A DNA stretch of 64,000 nt from Gigantopelta aegis (GCF_016097555.1 NC_054703.1:2605920-2669919), one strand, 5' to 3'. Counted from the first letter of the stretch, positions 32,735 to 45,340 are shown. Numbers and translations are program-made. Notes: generated by a model not told the origin, from the sequence alone.

Positions 32735-32970
32735 GGGGCGGGGCGTAGCCTAGTGGTAAAGCGTTCGCTTGATGCGCTGTTGTTCTAGGATTGATCCCCA
32801 TCGGTGGACCCGTTGGGCTATTTCTCGTTCCAGCCAGTGCTCCACAACTGGTATAACAAAGGCCGTGGTATGTACTATCCTGTTTGTAGGATGGTGCAAA
32901 TAAAAGATCCCTTGCTGTTAATTGAATAATCGAAGAGTAGCCCATGAAGTGGCGACAGTGGGTTTCCTCA
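32735..32970 (+). mobile_element. SINE type B, 3' truncated
   Basis: The head (GGCGTAGCCTAGTGGTAAAG, GGATTGATCCCC) and body to TAGCCCATGAAGTGGCGACA are present; it stops at GGGTTTCCTCA before the tail. Confidence 0.8.
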
Positions 32971-33032
32971 CGCGCGCACGTACATGTATAAATATATAAA
33001 AACCATCGCTGCTGCTACAAAGTGATATAGTC

Positions 33033-35990
33033 TTCTTCTTCTTCTTCTTTTCGTTCGCTTGTTGACTACACGTCGAGGCCAGCAGTGACTATGAACGATA
33101 CTGTTCTCTGTAGATCACTTCTTGTGTCATACAGCTTCTTCTGGAGAGTTGTTGTAGTTGTCCAGGTAGTCTCCCTCAGCTGCTGAAGGTTTATGCAGTC
33201 TTGGATGACATGTTCGGTCGTCTCTTCTGCTTCTCCACAGGAACACATGGATGGAAGAAGGTACCAGCCGGAACCTCTTATGCATATGCTGGTTCAGCCT
33301 GTTGTGTCCAGTCCTTAGTCGGAAAATGATGACCTGTTCCTGACGGGATAGCAGGTAATAATCATTGGTTTGTTTGGGAGGTCTATAGAGAAATTTAATA
33401 TGGGATTTCATCTCTTCGTATGTCACCAAGTTATCCTCCTATTCTTTAGCTGCACCCAGTTTTGCCAGTCTGTCTGCATTTTCATTTACTGGTATGCCAC
33501 AGTGAGCAGGGATCCCTTGTAACATGACTTGGTTGACACTGCTGATAGGATGTAGGGCTTCTGAAAGACTGTCAAGATTGTTGTTTTCAAGAGCTTGGAG
33601 GGCAGAGAGAGCATCAGTCATGAATACGACATGTGAGCAGTTTTCTTCTCTGGTGCTGATGATGTGGGCAGCATGAATGACAGCCTCAACCTCTGCAGCA
33701 TAGTTTGTGCAGTGTTTCCCTGTAGGAAAATGTGCCTCCTCTCGGTAGCCACTAGGGTCCATGATGTATATTCCAGCCGCTCCATTTTCCACTGCATCTG
33801 TTGCAGATCCATCAGTATATACCTGTGTCCATGATGTATCTGGATACTGTTCATCAATCATGGCCAGTGTCAGGGCTCGTTTGTATGGTTCATTGTGTTC
33901 CTCTCCAGGGGTGAGGTGTTGGACCACTGTGCAGATCTTTACATTGTCCAGTTGTGGTTCCCATGATGGGATGCAACTGACAGTACTAACTTGATGGATT
34001 TTATCTGGGAGTTGTCCCTTATGTTGCCTCAAGAGTGATTTGCTCTGTTTATGAAAGCTAGTTCTTTTGAGTCTGTTGCAGGGATAGTCATTCATTCTCT
34101 TGTTCATTGGGTGTTGTGACAAAGACTTGAACTTAGTGGCTTGTATCATGAGCTTTGAGTCCCGGCGTTTGCTGAGGGATACGATGCCAGTGAGCTGTTC
34201 CATTTTCTCAATGGGGGTTCACCTCATTGCTCCAGTTATTATCCTGAGTGCTTGGTTTTGAACCCTGTCTAGTTTGTGACTTTGCTGTGACTTTGCTGCT
34301 GTTGACCATTGTGACGGAACATGCTCTTAATTTTATGTTTTCGCCTGTGGCAATATTAATTGTTTTAGAGGGCCGTGTGCAGTTCCAATATGCACTTAAG
34401 CTCAGGCGGGCAACTTGTTACGTGATACCTTTGCGCGACGGTCGTCGAGCTTTTCTAATACACACCCAGCCCAGGTGCGGAGGCCATGTGGCCAGTAGTT
34501 ACGTAATAACTCCGGTAGAACGGTTTATGACCGGGGGATTTCTGGCGAACTGGCGACAGAATGTCTGGTCATCTAAGAAAATATATAGACTCTGGGAGTG
34601 GTGGAAATTCACATGATAAGATTCAGTACCGCGATGTGCCCCCAGACGATATTCGGGTTTTATGATAAATAGCTAGGGTTTTAGAGATATGAAGGAGAAA
34701 CATAGGAAGGCTGCAGGGGAAACGGACGTCGTCCACTGAACGAAATATATGAGTTCAGCCCGGACGTGGTAATTATATATTATTTCTGCTCTGTTGTATA
34801 CCTTGATGTGATTGATGTGACTTTAAATATTTTAATACTGTATTATACCAATATTATTTAGACGGTGCTGCCGGTCATCTGACGCAGTAATCTGTAGGCT
34901 CACTGTCTAAATAATTATTAAAGCTTAGCCAGTCATCCTAGAGGACCTAGGTAAACTGTAGGTTATTGTCTTTATTGTGATAGGTACCAGTATTAATTCT
35001 GTGTTACAAGGTTACTGAATGAGTAGTTAAGGGTTAATTCAAAATTAACCAGTTAGGAATAGAGTTGTAATTCCTTTATTAATTAAGTTCCCCTGGAAGC
35101 GTTTCTCAATTATCACACGCGTGGGTGTTGTGTCACGGTGAAGTGATTAGCATATTGTGTAAACTAGACACCTAGAGATTAACTAATTAAGTGATCAGTT
35201 CTGGGTTGTTATTATTTGTTGTTGTTAATTAACTACTGCGGCAGAAAATTTGTCAGCGTAGGTTAATACAGATTCCAAAGTGTATTGTGTTTTTGTTGTG
35301 TTTTCTAGTGAACTAAACGTGCTATATTATATATACTTTATATAAGATCTTATCTCTGATCATACCTAGACGAGCCAGCAGGTATAACTGCCTGTTACAG
35401 AGAGATCTAATAGATATACAGTTAGGAGAGATATTTGGACAATCGTGTTTCATTCAGTTACGGGTATTATAGGATCCCCCTGACAACCATGCACTTTATC
35501 CGTACTCAAGATGTGGTCTGATTGCTCCTTGGTAGACTCTTTTCAGTATGTTATGATCAGCACCCCACTTGGTGCCAGCTAGTTTTCTCATTATAGCAAG
35601 TTTTCTTCGAGCTTTGGCCTCGGCTTTCTCCAATTGTGGTTTCCAGGTCTGTCTCTTGTCAAACGTGACCCTCAGGTATGTCTGTGATCCTCATACTGGA
35701 GAGGCGTGTCATCAAGTTTGAGGTTGCCTGCTTCCTGTTTTGTGGAGAGCAGCTGACTTGTCTTTGTTGATTGTCATGCACCAGTCTCGAGTCTAAGATG
35801 TAACATTGTCAAGGGCAAGCTATTGTTGCATATTCCTCCGAGCACCACAAAACTAGGTCATCTGCATATAGTGCTGTATGTATCCCTTTGGGTAGTTATG
35901 TGACCAGGTCATTGATGAAGATGATGAAGAGAGTAGGTGACAGTACTCCTCCCTGAGGTACTCCATGGCGTATGAGTATTTTCTTTAGTA
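33033..35990 (-). mobile_element. LINE with RNase H, 5' truncated, interrupted
   Basis: Reading on the minus strand from 35990: part of a reverse transcriptase (GVPQGGVLSPTLFIIFINDL, then the catalytic ALYADDLVLW), the thumb (RPHLEYG), a solo LTR, then LDRVQNQALRIITGAM and an RNase H domain (VYTDGSATD, AAEVEAVIHAA, VFMTDALSALQ, IPAHCGIPVNENADRLAK) and a C-terminal zinc-knuckle region (MCSCGEAEETTEHVIQDC). RNase H after the RT puts it in the I-like group of LINEs. The endonuclease and the front of the RT are gone. There are stops in the RT part and frame breaks near 33430 and 33250. An AAG-rich tail near 33033-33050 marks the 3' end. Confidence 0.8.
34310..35485. mobile_element. Solo LTR inside the LINE
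   Basis: A 1176-bp segment begins TGTGACGG and ends CCTGACA, with ACCAT on both sides (34305-34309 and 35486-35490) as a 5-bp target duplication. No internal region remains. The length and TG..CA ends suit a Ty3-like retrotransposon. It is a fossil left after loss of the interior, and younger than the LINE it sits in. Confidence 0.8.
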
Positions 35991-36127
35991 CAAAAAACAA
36001 CAAACTTTTACACTGTTAATAATCGCTATTGTTGATTATTATTTGAATGTCAAACATTTTATATTTTATTATTTTAATTAAATAATCTTAATTAATATGA
36101 GCGACAATAGTATTTACGTTCGCAACC

Positions 36128-36157
36128 ATGGCGGAAATGTCATTGAAAGAAAATTCT
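36128..36157 (+). other. Candidate first coding exon (weak)
   Basis: CAACCATGG is a strong start context; ten codons (MAEMSLKENS) run to GTGAGA, a possible donor. Read-through stops soon. No downstream exon in matching phase is recognised. Confidence 0.2.
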
Positions 36158-36594
36158 GTGAGATGTTTTTCTTTCGTTGTTTTTTTTCTATTTTAATTCC
36201 GAGCCTCTTTGTTTCCTTTAATTGATTTATACATATTTACCTAATGGCTATTCCCTCCACTGAATTAAAAAAAAAAAAAAAAAAATTATTGTAACTCTCC
36301 CCAAATCCCCAATTTAAAAAAAATATATACAACCGTGTCCGGTGTATTGGCACGTCCGGTGATTCGGCGCACTTGGTATTTTGCTTAAGTATGCTTAGGA
36401 AGTTGTCATGTTGTCGGTGTTTTAAACGAATTAAAGTTCAATTCCTTTTTCAATGGTTAATCAAGTATCAACATATTTATTGTTAAAGGTGCAATATATA
36501 TCGTTGTTGTAAAAACATCTGGTTAGACCGAAAATGAGCCATGGGAGGTACCATTTTTTTCAGTTAATACTTTGAGGTAGGGGTTGTAGTAGCC

Positions 36595-36930
36595 CGAGTA
36601 CTCTGATTGTAAGAGAGCTAGACGGACATTTGGACATAAATACGCTCTCATTACAGTCAGAGACCAACCTATGTATATTTTTGGCAATTCCTGACTACCA
36701 AACGGTAGGCAAAGATTCCCGCTCTAATACCACAACAATCCTATGTTTGACGTCAAATACCTTTACATCGATCATTTTCGAGTTAACTGATACCAAAAAA
36801 TCCACATATTAATCACTAATACACATACTACAGAAAGAAACCCGACAGCACCCACATTCAGCAACGCTTCGTGACACTCCGTCGCAACAATTGACCCCTC
36901 CGTACGGCGTGATTGACAACCGCACTGGAC
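36595..36930 (+). repeat. Repeat family H, copy 2
   Basis: About 290 bp are inverted relative to 42812-43110 (TCTAATACCACAACAATCCT, GATCATTTTCGAGTTAACTG, CACTCCGTCGCAAC). After CAACAATT the sequence GACCCCTCCGTACGG is the reverse complement of CATACGGAGGGGCC found at 41832, so the copies break at a shared point. Confidence 0.75.
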
Positions 36931-37743
36931 CAATCATGTTTCGCGGTTCAAAAACCGCGGGCCCAAATTTGCTTGGACGCCATTAGGTTAGACAACATAA
37001 TTGTTTTCGATGTGTAACGTTTTTGTATAGTTAGCATTAAAATTAGTTAAAATAAACTGAATTATAATCATAGTAAACATATACTTCTGCTGACAAGTGT
37101 TAACAGCGATGACATCTATGCGGAGCCTACGATTGACGTAAAATCAGTGTTTTCCTACGAAACCGTCACATGATATAAATATAAATTCTACGAAGGTAAG
37201 AGTTTAAGAATAACTTTCCCTCCAATGTAATGGAATTTACTGACTAATTTAATCAGTCTTCGATGTATATATTGTCGTTAAGAATCCGTCGTTAAACAAT
37301 ACACAGTCAGACGAATGGCCAAAATAAAAGTTTTGGCAAGACTTCCGATCGTTCCAGGATTCAGTTAATTTAGGCGCAAGTTACATTTAGAGTTAGTGAT
37401 AGTATTAACAAGCATGCTGGAACGTTTGGAATTCTTAGCCTTTTTTCCTTTTCTTTTTGTTTGCATGTGTAGGCGTGAGTCTGTGTGTATGTTTTTGTGG
37501 GGTGGGGTGGGGTGGGGTGGGTGGGGGAGGAGGGGGAGGAGTGAGGGAGTAACCTATATGGTTGTGAGCTTTAGGGGGATAAGGAAGTATTGTCTGGAAA
37601 TTTATAAATTAGGCAAATTTTATGTAGAGACCCCGAAATGTTTTCAAGCAAAAAAAATAAAATAATAATAATAATAATAATTGTGATTTTTTTTTTTGCA
37701 ATCAGAACAGATCTGCCGGTTACGGTTTCTCGGTTTGATTCGA
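36931..37743. other. Spacer with G-rich patch
   Basis: A GGGGT-rich run lies at 37498-37545. No gene is seen. Confidence 0.4.
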
Positions 37744-37976
37744 TTTAAGCCAGTGCATCACGACTAGTATATCAAAGGCTGTGGTATGTGCTATTCTGTC
37801 TGTTGGGTGGTGTATATATATATAAAAGATACCTGGCTACTAATGTAGCAGGTTTGCACTCTAAACATACATCATACATGTCAAAAGTACAAAATGTTTG
37901 ACATCCAATAGCTGATGATTAATAATTCAATGTGCTCAAGTGGTGTCTTTAAACAAAACAAACTTTAACTTATCCA
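37744..37976 (+). mobile_element. SINE type A, head missing
   Basis: Body from GCCAGTGCATCACGACTAG to tail CAAGTGGTGTCTTTAAACAAA; no tRNA boxes. Confidence 0.75.
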
Positions 37977-37981
37977 TTAGT

Positions 37982-38168
37982 CAGTGTTCGAGATTAACAG
38001 TATCCCGATATCCCGGGGATACCAGAATTTAATTTTGGATACCAGACTTCAAGAACCCAGTATCCCACCGGGATACCATATAATACTAAATTCTCAGGTG
38101 GGATACCAGATTTTGAAATGTTAGTATCCAACTGGGATACTGCCCCAAAATTTTAATCTCGAACACTG
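37982..38168. mobile_element. MITE, 187 bp, 5-bp TSD
   Basis: The inverted ends are CAGTGTTCGAGATTAA and TTAATCTCGAACACTG. TTAGT at 37977-37981 and 38169-38173 is the target duplication. The interior repeats GGGATACCAGA-type motifs. Non-coding. Confidence 0.85.
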
Positions 38169-39482
38169 TTAGTCCCCGTCCACCTCATCCCTCAATTAAA
38201 ACAACCCAATTTTACCATAATATATATTAAAACAATTCCTCACCTAACAGCAGATCTTGGGTAATTTATAACAAATACCAGTAAGACATTTTATTATTCC
38301 TTTGTTATTCTTAGAATTTTCAACTTAATGGTTTCTGCCAGAAGCTACTGAGGTTAAACTTATGTACCCTAAAATCTTGGAAATTAATAGATATATTTTT
38401 TAATGTTCAGATAAATGATAGTAAAAGAACTGCTGTTTATAAATGTGCTTGAAATGTAATGTCCTAACCCTAATTTCAAAACATTTCAAACCCATGACCA
38501 CCTAGATGATGCACTTACATCTGTTTTGTTTTTATTACCTACCCTAAATATGATTTTCTTTTGGAGACAGTAGTTTTGTTTTTCATCATTATTTTATACC
38601 CCAAATTTTTGCAAAACATAGGCATTTTTCTTCTTCCACATGTCATCTTATATGTAGCTTTGTGCAACTTTCCAATAGAAATCAAATAACATCATCAAAG
38701 TTAAATACATTGTTCACTACTTTTCTTAATTTACTGCTATACTTTTTAATTTTATACTTTGTTTAGTCACATTGATTTTGTTTCCTGTTAAAAAAATGTT
38801 TTCCTAAAATTAAATTAAACTTTAAATTAAACTTTAAATTAATACAACAATATGTAATTAAATTACAGACTAATGTACTTAACATGTTTGTTTTTATATA
38901 TTTCAGCAACTGGACCAATGGATGTGGAGTCATTGATTAGATGTCGAAAATGAGATTCTGAAGACAAACTATTAAACAAATTACATTGCATCTTGATATT
39001 GAGAACAGAATGATAGAAATAATAGAACAGTTTCAACTGATATGTGAAAAAAACCCTGGGACAGGGGGTGAAATTGCTGCTGAAAATTAAACACTTTCAA
39101 CAATTTCATTTAATACATTATTTTATTGTTTATTTTGTGTTTGACATATTGCTGCTAAGGAGTAATTCAGACTTCCAAGACTTGGGATTCAGTTTGACAC
39201 CACCCATCAAATGGTAATCCTTAATTGCTCAGTTGACTGTACAAGTTTCGAGGATAATGATTTGGAGATGGATGCCACAGAAAGATACATTTTTGAATAA
39301 ATATATTAACCTGTACCCGATTGCATGGGGATTAATATGTAAAGACCCTCTCTTTGATAAAAAAGAAAATGTTAGGAAGTATTCTCATAATAAATAGTAA
39401 ACAAATTGTGCGAACTGCAATCTGTGGTTTAGTTTTATGTTTTATATATATACATGTATATAATTTTGCCTCTTTTTTTTAA

Positions 39483-39521
<39 letters not shown>

Positions 39522-39810
39522 TGTTTTTTTAATTAAATTTTTATTTTGTATTATTATTATTATTGTTCTGTAGGCATGGGTTGTCTTATAATATTTATTA
39601 CTATTTTTTTTTATCTGCCTATGCCTCTAGAACAGCTTTGTGAGTACATTTTGTGTGACAGTAGGATAATTAATGGGCGGGTTGTGTGAGATTTGGGGTG
39701 GGTGGGGGGTGGGCAGAAGCTTCAAGTTTGATTCCCAACAGTTGTTACCACAACACATGAGTTTATAATTTATTTAAACACTTGTACTGGCTTAATTGGC
39801 AAATATTTTA
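38169..39810. other. AT-rich spacer, no secure gene
   Basis: A T-rich acceptor-like TTTTATATATTTCAG at 38891-38905 precedes a short open stretch, and AATAAA lies near 39295; this could be a terminal exon but nothing confirms it. A TA run lies at 39488-39516. Confidence 0.35.
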
Positions 39811-40871
39811 CAGACTGTCCAGCTATCCTACTTTTTCGTACTTTTTGGTCTTTGTCCTATTTTTTCTACTTTTTCTTCAGAATACTTAGTTTTTCGTACT
39901 TTTTTGTTTGAAAATGCCACGAATTGCTGTTAAAGTGTGCATATTCCTTGTGTTATTATAAAAGTTATCAGTTATGGGAAATATTTTAATTTTTCTTGGC
40001 AGCATGATTGTATCTCCCAATTTGTGGCACCATATAATCTCAACATATTAAAATTACATCCTCAAAGCCAACATATTTTCCAATGATTAATATGATTATA
40101 ATGTACAATGTGTATGTATGACTTCAGAATCTATAATACATTATGGAAAACCTAAATTAATCGTGTTAACTGTTTTACTGTGCATCAGCATTCCTATGCA
40201 TGTACCGGCCTCGGTGGCGTCGTGGCAGGCCATCGGTCTACAGGCTGGTAGGTACTGGGTTCGGATCCCAGTCGAGGCATGGGATTTTTCATCCAGATAT
40301 CGACTCCAAACCCTGAGTGAGTGCTCCGCAAGGCTCAATGGGTAGGTGTAAACCACTTGCACCGACCAGTGATCCATAACTGGTTCAACAAAGGTCATGG
40401 TTTGTGCTATCCTGCCTGTGGGAAGCGCAAATAAAAGATCCCTTGCTGCCAATCGGAAGAGTAGCCCATGTAGTGGCGACAGCGGGTTTCCTCTCAAAAT
40501 ATGTGTGGTCCTGAACCATATGTCTGACGCCATATAACCGTAAATAAAATGGGTTGAGTGCGTCGTTAAATAAAACACTTCTTTCTTTTTCCTATGCATG
40601 TAAATATATATATTGATTACTATAGTGTACAGTAATTTGAAATAACTGTATAACGTGACCGTTGAATAAGATTTACATTATTTTTGATAGAACACAAAAT
40701 ACATGTACAAACTAAGCACCACATAAAAAGTTGTTTTGAGCATGAATAATGTCGCTACGTACTGTTTCAGTCCTACTTTTGTTCTACGTTTTCCTATTTT
40801 TATCCTACATTTACTCTATTTTCATTCCTAATTGTGTCCAACTTTTTCAAAAGGGTGTGCTGGACAGCCTG
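39811..40871. mobile_element. hAT-like non-autonomous element
   Basis: The tips CAGACTGTCCAGC and GCTGGACAGCCTG are inverted, and both subterminal regions repeat CCTACTTTTT-like words in opposite senses. Flanks ATATTTTA and ATTTTATA are only roughly alike. A SINE of type C sits inside. Confidence 0.55.
40205..40588 (+). mobile_element. SINE type C, full length
   Basis: The head ACCGGCCTCGGTGGCGTCGT has an A-box-like TGGCGTCGTGGC and the B box GGTTCGGATCCC. The body GTGATCCATAACTGGTTCAA and the type B tail TATAACCGTAAATAAAATGG follow. The 14-bp repeat TTCCTATGCATGTA at 40191-40204 and from 40589 is a target duplication. Confidence 0.9.
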
Positions 40872-41435
40872 ATTTTATAAAGAAGGGATGGGGCACCCAA
40901 ACAGCCCTAATATGTCTTGTCACAACGGAGACGGGCCAATATGTCAGTATACATAACTGGAGGGCCAAAGATGTGGTCCCCACCAACCCACCCATGATTT
41001 GTTTTTATTTTATTTTTTTAATTTCGTGCAAGTGCCGTATATCGGTTGATTCAAGCAGTGCAGATATGTAAGAATACACCCCCATAAACATCGCAATCCC
41101 ACAATCTAAATCACTCAGTCGGTCCACTGCCTGCATAATTTTGGCACAGCCGACTGTATCCGGCTATAGTTTTGTAACCTTTCGTGCATAAAATTATGGC
41201 ACACTGATAGCATTCCCACACGCCTTTTATTTTAATGTTACACTGCTCACGTCCCTCCCTTTTGTTTTTTAAAACAAAACATTTAACGCAACCCGACCAA
41301 AAATAAAGACGCCACGGTTTTAAACGGGTCGATACCGGGTCGTCGCCGTGCATTCTCTTCTCTTGTACCTCAGCATATCGGGATTCCATTAATATAAAAC
41401 TCGAACAACAACAAAAATTAAGATGAAAAGAAGAA

Positions 41436-41475
41436 GAACACCCCCCCCCCCCCCCCAAAAAAAAAAAAAAACACA
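41436..41475. repeat. Adjacent C and A runs
   Basis: About 16 C followed by about 18 A. Nothing else. Confidence 0.8.
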
Positions 41476-41759
41476 AGACATTTTAATTTATCAGTTCTGA
41501 CAAGAAAAACGAGCATGGGATGTTTTAAATGTTCTTTTGGTTGTATTCGACGTTCACTTCGGGTTCTTGTGCTTCGATAAAATTTACTGAAGTAAAATGG
41601 TTTCGTCGATTTAAATCACGTTGTCATCGTAAATGTACCCTGTAGTGAAATACTTGAATGTCTCCGCTTGTCGGCTTTTTATTCAAACACCGATATTTGT
41701 AAATAAATTAAGCTAAAAACGTAATCGGCAGATCGGTTGATTTTGCTGTCGACCTATGC

Positions 41760-42009
41760 GAATTGGCAGCAATTGTTGAAAGTTTGTCTAACCTTGCATC
41801 ACGTGTCACGGTGGGCGTGGTTAACTCGTCATACGGAGGGGCCAATTACAAAGCTCGGCGATCTATTTCTAGATCACGTGATCGCCACTGGGCGATTCCG
41901 CCTTGTGCAGCAGTTACAGGGGCCGTCTCATACCAAGCGACGTTACAACATGGAAGAGTTGGCTAATGCCGTTTGGGATGAATTTGGATTTAATTACAGC
42001 ATGGATTAG
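41760..42009 (+). pseudogene. RecQ-like helicase first-exon copy, plus strand
   Basis: The stretch from CAATTACAAAGCTCGGCGATC (about 41849) to GAATTTGGATTTAATTAC (41998) is an inverted copy of 42640-42815. It has the likely true start, ATGGAAGAGTTGGC at 41950, giving MEELANAVWDEFGFNY; after that the match ends and a stop follows three codons later. The helicase motifs are therefore absent here. Confidence 0.6.
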
Positions 42010-42103
42010 TTTCGTTTTGTGTTTCTGCGATGGAATGTGCATGCTGTAAAGAACGTTTCGAGGATAAAAGTGGACGGTTGCGTAGAACAGGAATTTGTCC
42101 AGC

Positions 42104-42262
42104 CTGTGGGAAAGTACATATAAAAGATCCATTGCTAATGTAGTGGGTTTCATCTCCAATACTCATGTCAGAGTTACCAAATGTTTGACATCCAATAGCT
42201 AGTGATTAATAAATCAATGTGCTCTAGTGGTGTCGTTGAACAAAACAAATTTCAATATTTTT
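42104..42262 (+). mobile_element. SINE type A tail fragment
   Basis: TGTGGGAAAGTACATATAAAAG to CTAGTGGTGTCGTTGAACAAA; the front is missing. Confidence 0.75.
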
Positions 42263-42532
42263 TTTAGTTTGGTCTGAATAGCAAAACAACTATAATTATT
42301 TTGCAAGATAAGTTTTAAAGATCGAATGAGCTATGCACCGATTCAATTTTGATTTTGCAGTAACAAGCATTGCCATCCGTCCCCTTAACGCCTCAGAATA
42401 CATCTTATGATACCCCATCCCCTCAAGAGCGTTACGTAATTATTGGAGAAAAAACCCCCACACACACACTCTACTACTGTACTAATGACTAATTCATAAA
42501 ACATAAAATAATCAAATTAAATTACTACTTAC

Positions 42533-42829
42533 TTTATCTTTCATAAGAGGAGGCAGTACGTAGCACATACTTTTGCCGTATCCTGTCGATAACACCCGAA
42601 ATGTATCCTTCAAATTCAAAATGGAATCAATAATGTGTAATTGTTTTGGTTTAATGACGTAATTAAATCCAAATTCATCCAAAACGGCATTAGCCAACTC
42701 TTGTAACGTCGCTTGGTATGAGACGGCCCCTGTAACTGCTGCACAAGGCGGAATCGCCCAGTGGCGATCATGTGATCCACGTCTCGAAATAGATCGCCGA
42801 GCTTTGTAATTGTTGCGACGGAGTGTCAC
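42533..42829 (-). pseudogene. RecQ-like helicase exon fragment
   Basis: The minus-strand frame reads LANAVLDEFGFNYVIKPKQ, then HIIDSILNLKDTFRVLSTGY, then GKSMCYVLPPLMKDK: the Q-like motif and the Walker A (TGYGKS) of a RecQ-family superfamily 2 helicase. It ends at AAA before GTAAGTAG, a good donor at 42532. Compared with 41950 it lacks the 7 bases containing the start ATG. No later exon (DEAH box, C-terminal helicase domain) is found. RecQ-like helicases are multicopy in mollusc genomes and some DNA transposons carry helicases, so a mobile origin is possible. Confidence 0.65.
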
Positions 42830-43110
42830 GAAGCGTAGCTAAATGTGGGTGCTGTCGGGTTTCTTTCTGTAGTATGTGTATTTGTGATTAATATGTGGAT
42901 TTTTTTGTATCAGTTAACTCGAAAATGATCGATGTAAAGGTATTTAACGTCAAACATAGGATTGTTGTGGTATTAGAGCGGGAATCTTTGCCTACCGTTT
43001 GGTAGTCAGGAATTGCCAAAAATATACATAGGTTGGTCTCTGACTGTAATGAGAGCGTATTTATGTCCAAATGTCCGTCTAGCTCTCTTACAGTCAAAGT
43101 ACTCGGGCTA
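42812..43110 (-). repeat. Repeat family H, copy 3
   Basis: Inverted match to 36595-36890 and, more weakly, 15960-16092. It sits directly upstream of the helicase fragment on the same strand, like a 5' end or promoter region shared by a mobile family. Confidence 0.75.
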
Positions 43111-43799
43111 GGGTTGTAGGTAGTAGGCCTACTAAAGCAAATAACTTCCAATGGGTCAAAGTTGGAGGTGCAGCGAACTTTTGATAGAGAAGTGAACACC
43201 ACAAGTCCCGTGATTGGTTATAAATGTGAGTGTGTTGGTTGTAAAAAATAATAGGAAAAAAAATATGCAATTCTATTTCATCTAGTACCAATGTGTCAAG
43301 TAGCCTTGTGCTTGAAACATGTATGGGGTACCTGTAAAAAAAAAGTACTCGAATTGTGTGCGGAACTAAGGTAGTCATAGATGCTACCCATTATCTGATT
43401 CACTTCAAGTGTGAGGGGTGGTAGTATTTATATCCGTGGCGTTTATGTCGACTGATAAGCAGCATGTAGGAGTTTTAGCCACATATGCTACTATTGTCGT
43501 CTATGGGACACAGAGGGTACATAAAAAAGCCATATACCCCGAGAGATGCTTCTACAAGGAATTTATCTTACCAACATGTTAAACCATATAGCCAAATAAT
43601 CAAAATAACGTCAGACAATAATTGTTAACAATTTATTAACGGAGCCGTACCACGCGGTCAAATGATTTCAGTTTCAGTATTGGTTTTAAAAACAAGTGTC
43701 TCTAACACTGGGCTACATGTATTCCCCCTCCCTCCCTCCCGTCCCACGTTAAAGACAATAGAGCCAAACCCGTTAAACTATTAATGAAAAAAGTAGCGT
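43111..43799. other. Spacer, no gene seen
   Basis: No supported feature. Confidence 0.4.
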
Positions 43800-44010
43800 G
43801 CTTCTTCTCTTTTGACATCCAGTAGCATGTAGCGAGTTTCCTCTTCAAGACTATATGTCAAAATTACCAAATGTTTGACATCCAATAGCATGTAGCGGGT
43901 TTCCTCTTCAAGACTATATGTCAAAATTACCAAATGTTTGATATCCAGTAGCCGATGATTAAAAAAAAAAAATTGTTCTTTTGGCATCATTAAAGAAAAC
44001 AAACTTTACA
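43800..44010 (+). mobile_element. SINE type A tail with internal duplication
   Basis: A block of about 68 bp (CATGTAGCGGGTTTCCTCTT to GACATCCAATAG) occurs twice in tandem before the usual tail. No head. A long G run follows at 44038-44066. Confidence 0.7.
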
Positions 44011-44066
44011 CATTCTCTTAGCCTATTGTGTGTGTGTGGGGGGGGGGGGGGGGGGGCAATGACATG

Positions 44067-45340
44067 AGATGGAATGCCATGGGAACTTTGGGGAGGGTTT
44101 GAAGGGGGATCGTAAACAAATGAAAATTAATATATCATAAAATTATAACTCGCAAAATTTAGGGTGGAGGGGGCCTAGATCTGCCTGTGATGTATACAAA
44201 ATAATAATAACCTGTGCTTCAAGTAAAATCCAGTTTGGGTTATTACAAACACATCATATATACACAGACACTGATATATACTAAACCAGAAAATGTACTT
44301 AATATGATTCTAGTATCTACCAATACAGGGTTTTCACTCTTAATTTCTTATTTTTATTTTAGAATTGTTCATGAATTTTTCTGCAATCGCCATTATTTGA
44401 GGTGTAATGTCCATCTCTTGTTTTAAGTCTACGGTATGACCAAAGTTCACATTTAACCCCAAAACCAGTCCCTTTTTAAATATCTGTACAAAACAGAACT
44501 TCTACCAGGACCTGTGCTAATAACACTCCAATATCTAATGGCATCACATGCATACCATCTATATGTCATTGCCATGACATTTGAGTCTCCACTAAAAACG
44601 TTTTATAAGCACGTGTCCCACAAATCCCTTAAGGCTCGCTTTCCATTAATGCGATTCCGCACGTTTTATATTTATTTATTTATTTTATATAAATAAAATA
44701 AATAAATTACTTCTTAAGCATATCTAACACGGTATTAACAAATTTGTGTATAGTCCATTTCGCAAGTGGATTACTATACACAATTTTACCTCGTCCAAGT
44801 GTACTTTATGTCCGTGTTATGAATACCTGTGTGTGGAATCGCATATATGGAAAAGGTCGTATGAAAATGCACTGTATCGATAAACTTGCACGTGGAAACG
44901 CATGCGAAATGGTGTTACTGGAAAACATGCCTGAGACAGGACTGTGTACTTGATCCCATGGGTGTCCGGGTTAGAGAGCTATCGCCCTACTACTAAGCAA
45001 CAGTTCAACAAATCAACAAAGCCATGATGTTGTCAGGTGCATATTTAATTCATGCTAAACACACAGATACAAAGCACACCTCTCAGATCATAAAGTGAGT
45101 GTCAAGTATTAAATTAAAGTCTATATATTATGTTGCGGAGAACGCCATGATTAGTCCGACCAGCAGTCCACGTGTCCGATGAGACGTTCGTACACAGTCT
45201 GCAAGTAACAAAAACAGAAATCAAACATTTTAAATATTTTGATATTTTAAAAAGTTTGTTTTGTATAACAACCCCTGGAATTCAGAAAATATTCGCTGCA
45301 CAAAGACGCTGTTGTAACCCACATACATTATTTTTAAATT
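44067..45340. other. Spacer, no gene seen
   Basis: A small palindrome TATTTATTTTATATAAATAAAATA (only its core is unusual) lies near 44673-44705. Open frames at 44214, 44514 and 44744 match nothing I know. Confidence 0.4.

Noticed and set aside
36128-38905. Two-exon gene joining MAEMSLKENS to the acceptor at 38905
   Set aside because: In the matching phase the second exon stops after ten codons; product too short to believe.
40205-40290. tRNA genes at the SINE heads
   Set aside because: Pol III boxes are present, but each is fused to a SINE body and none can fold as a complete tRNA with an acceptor stem closed at the right distance.
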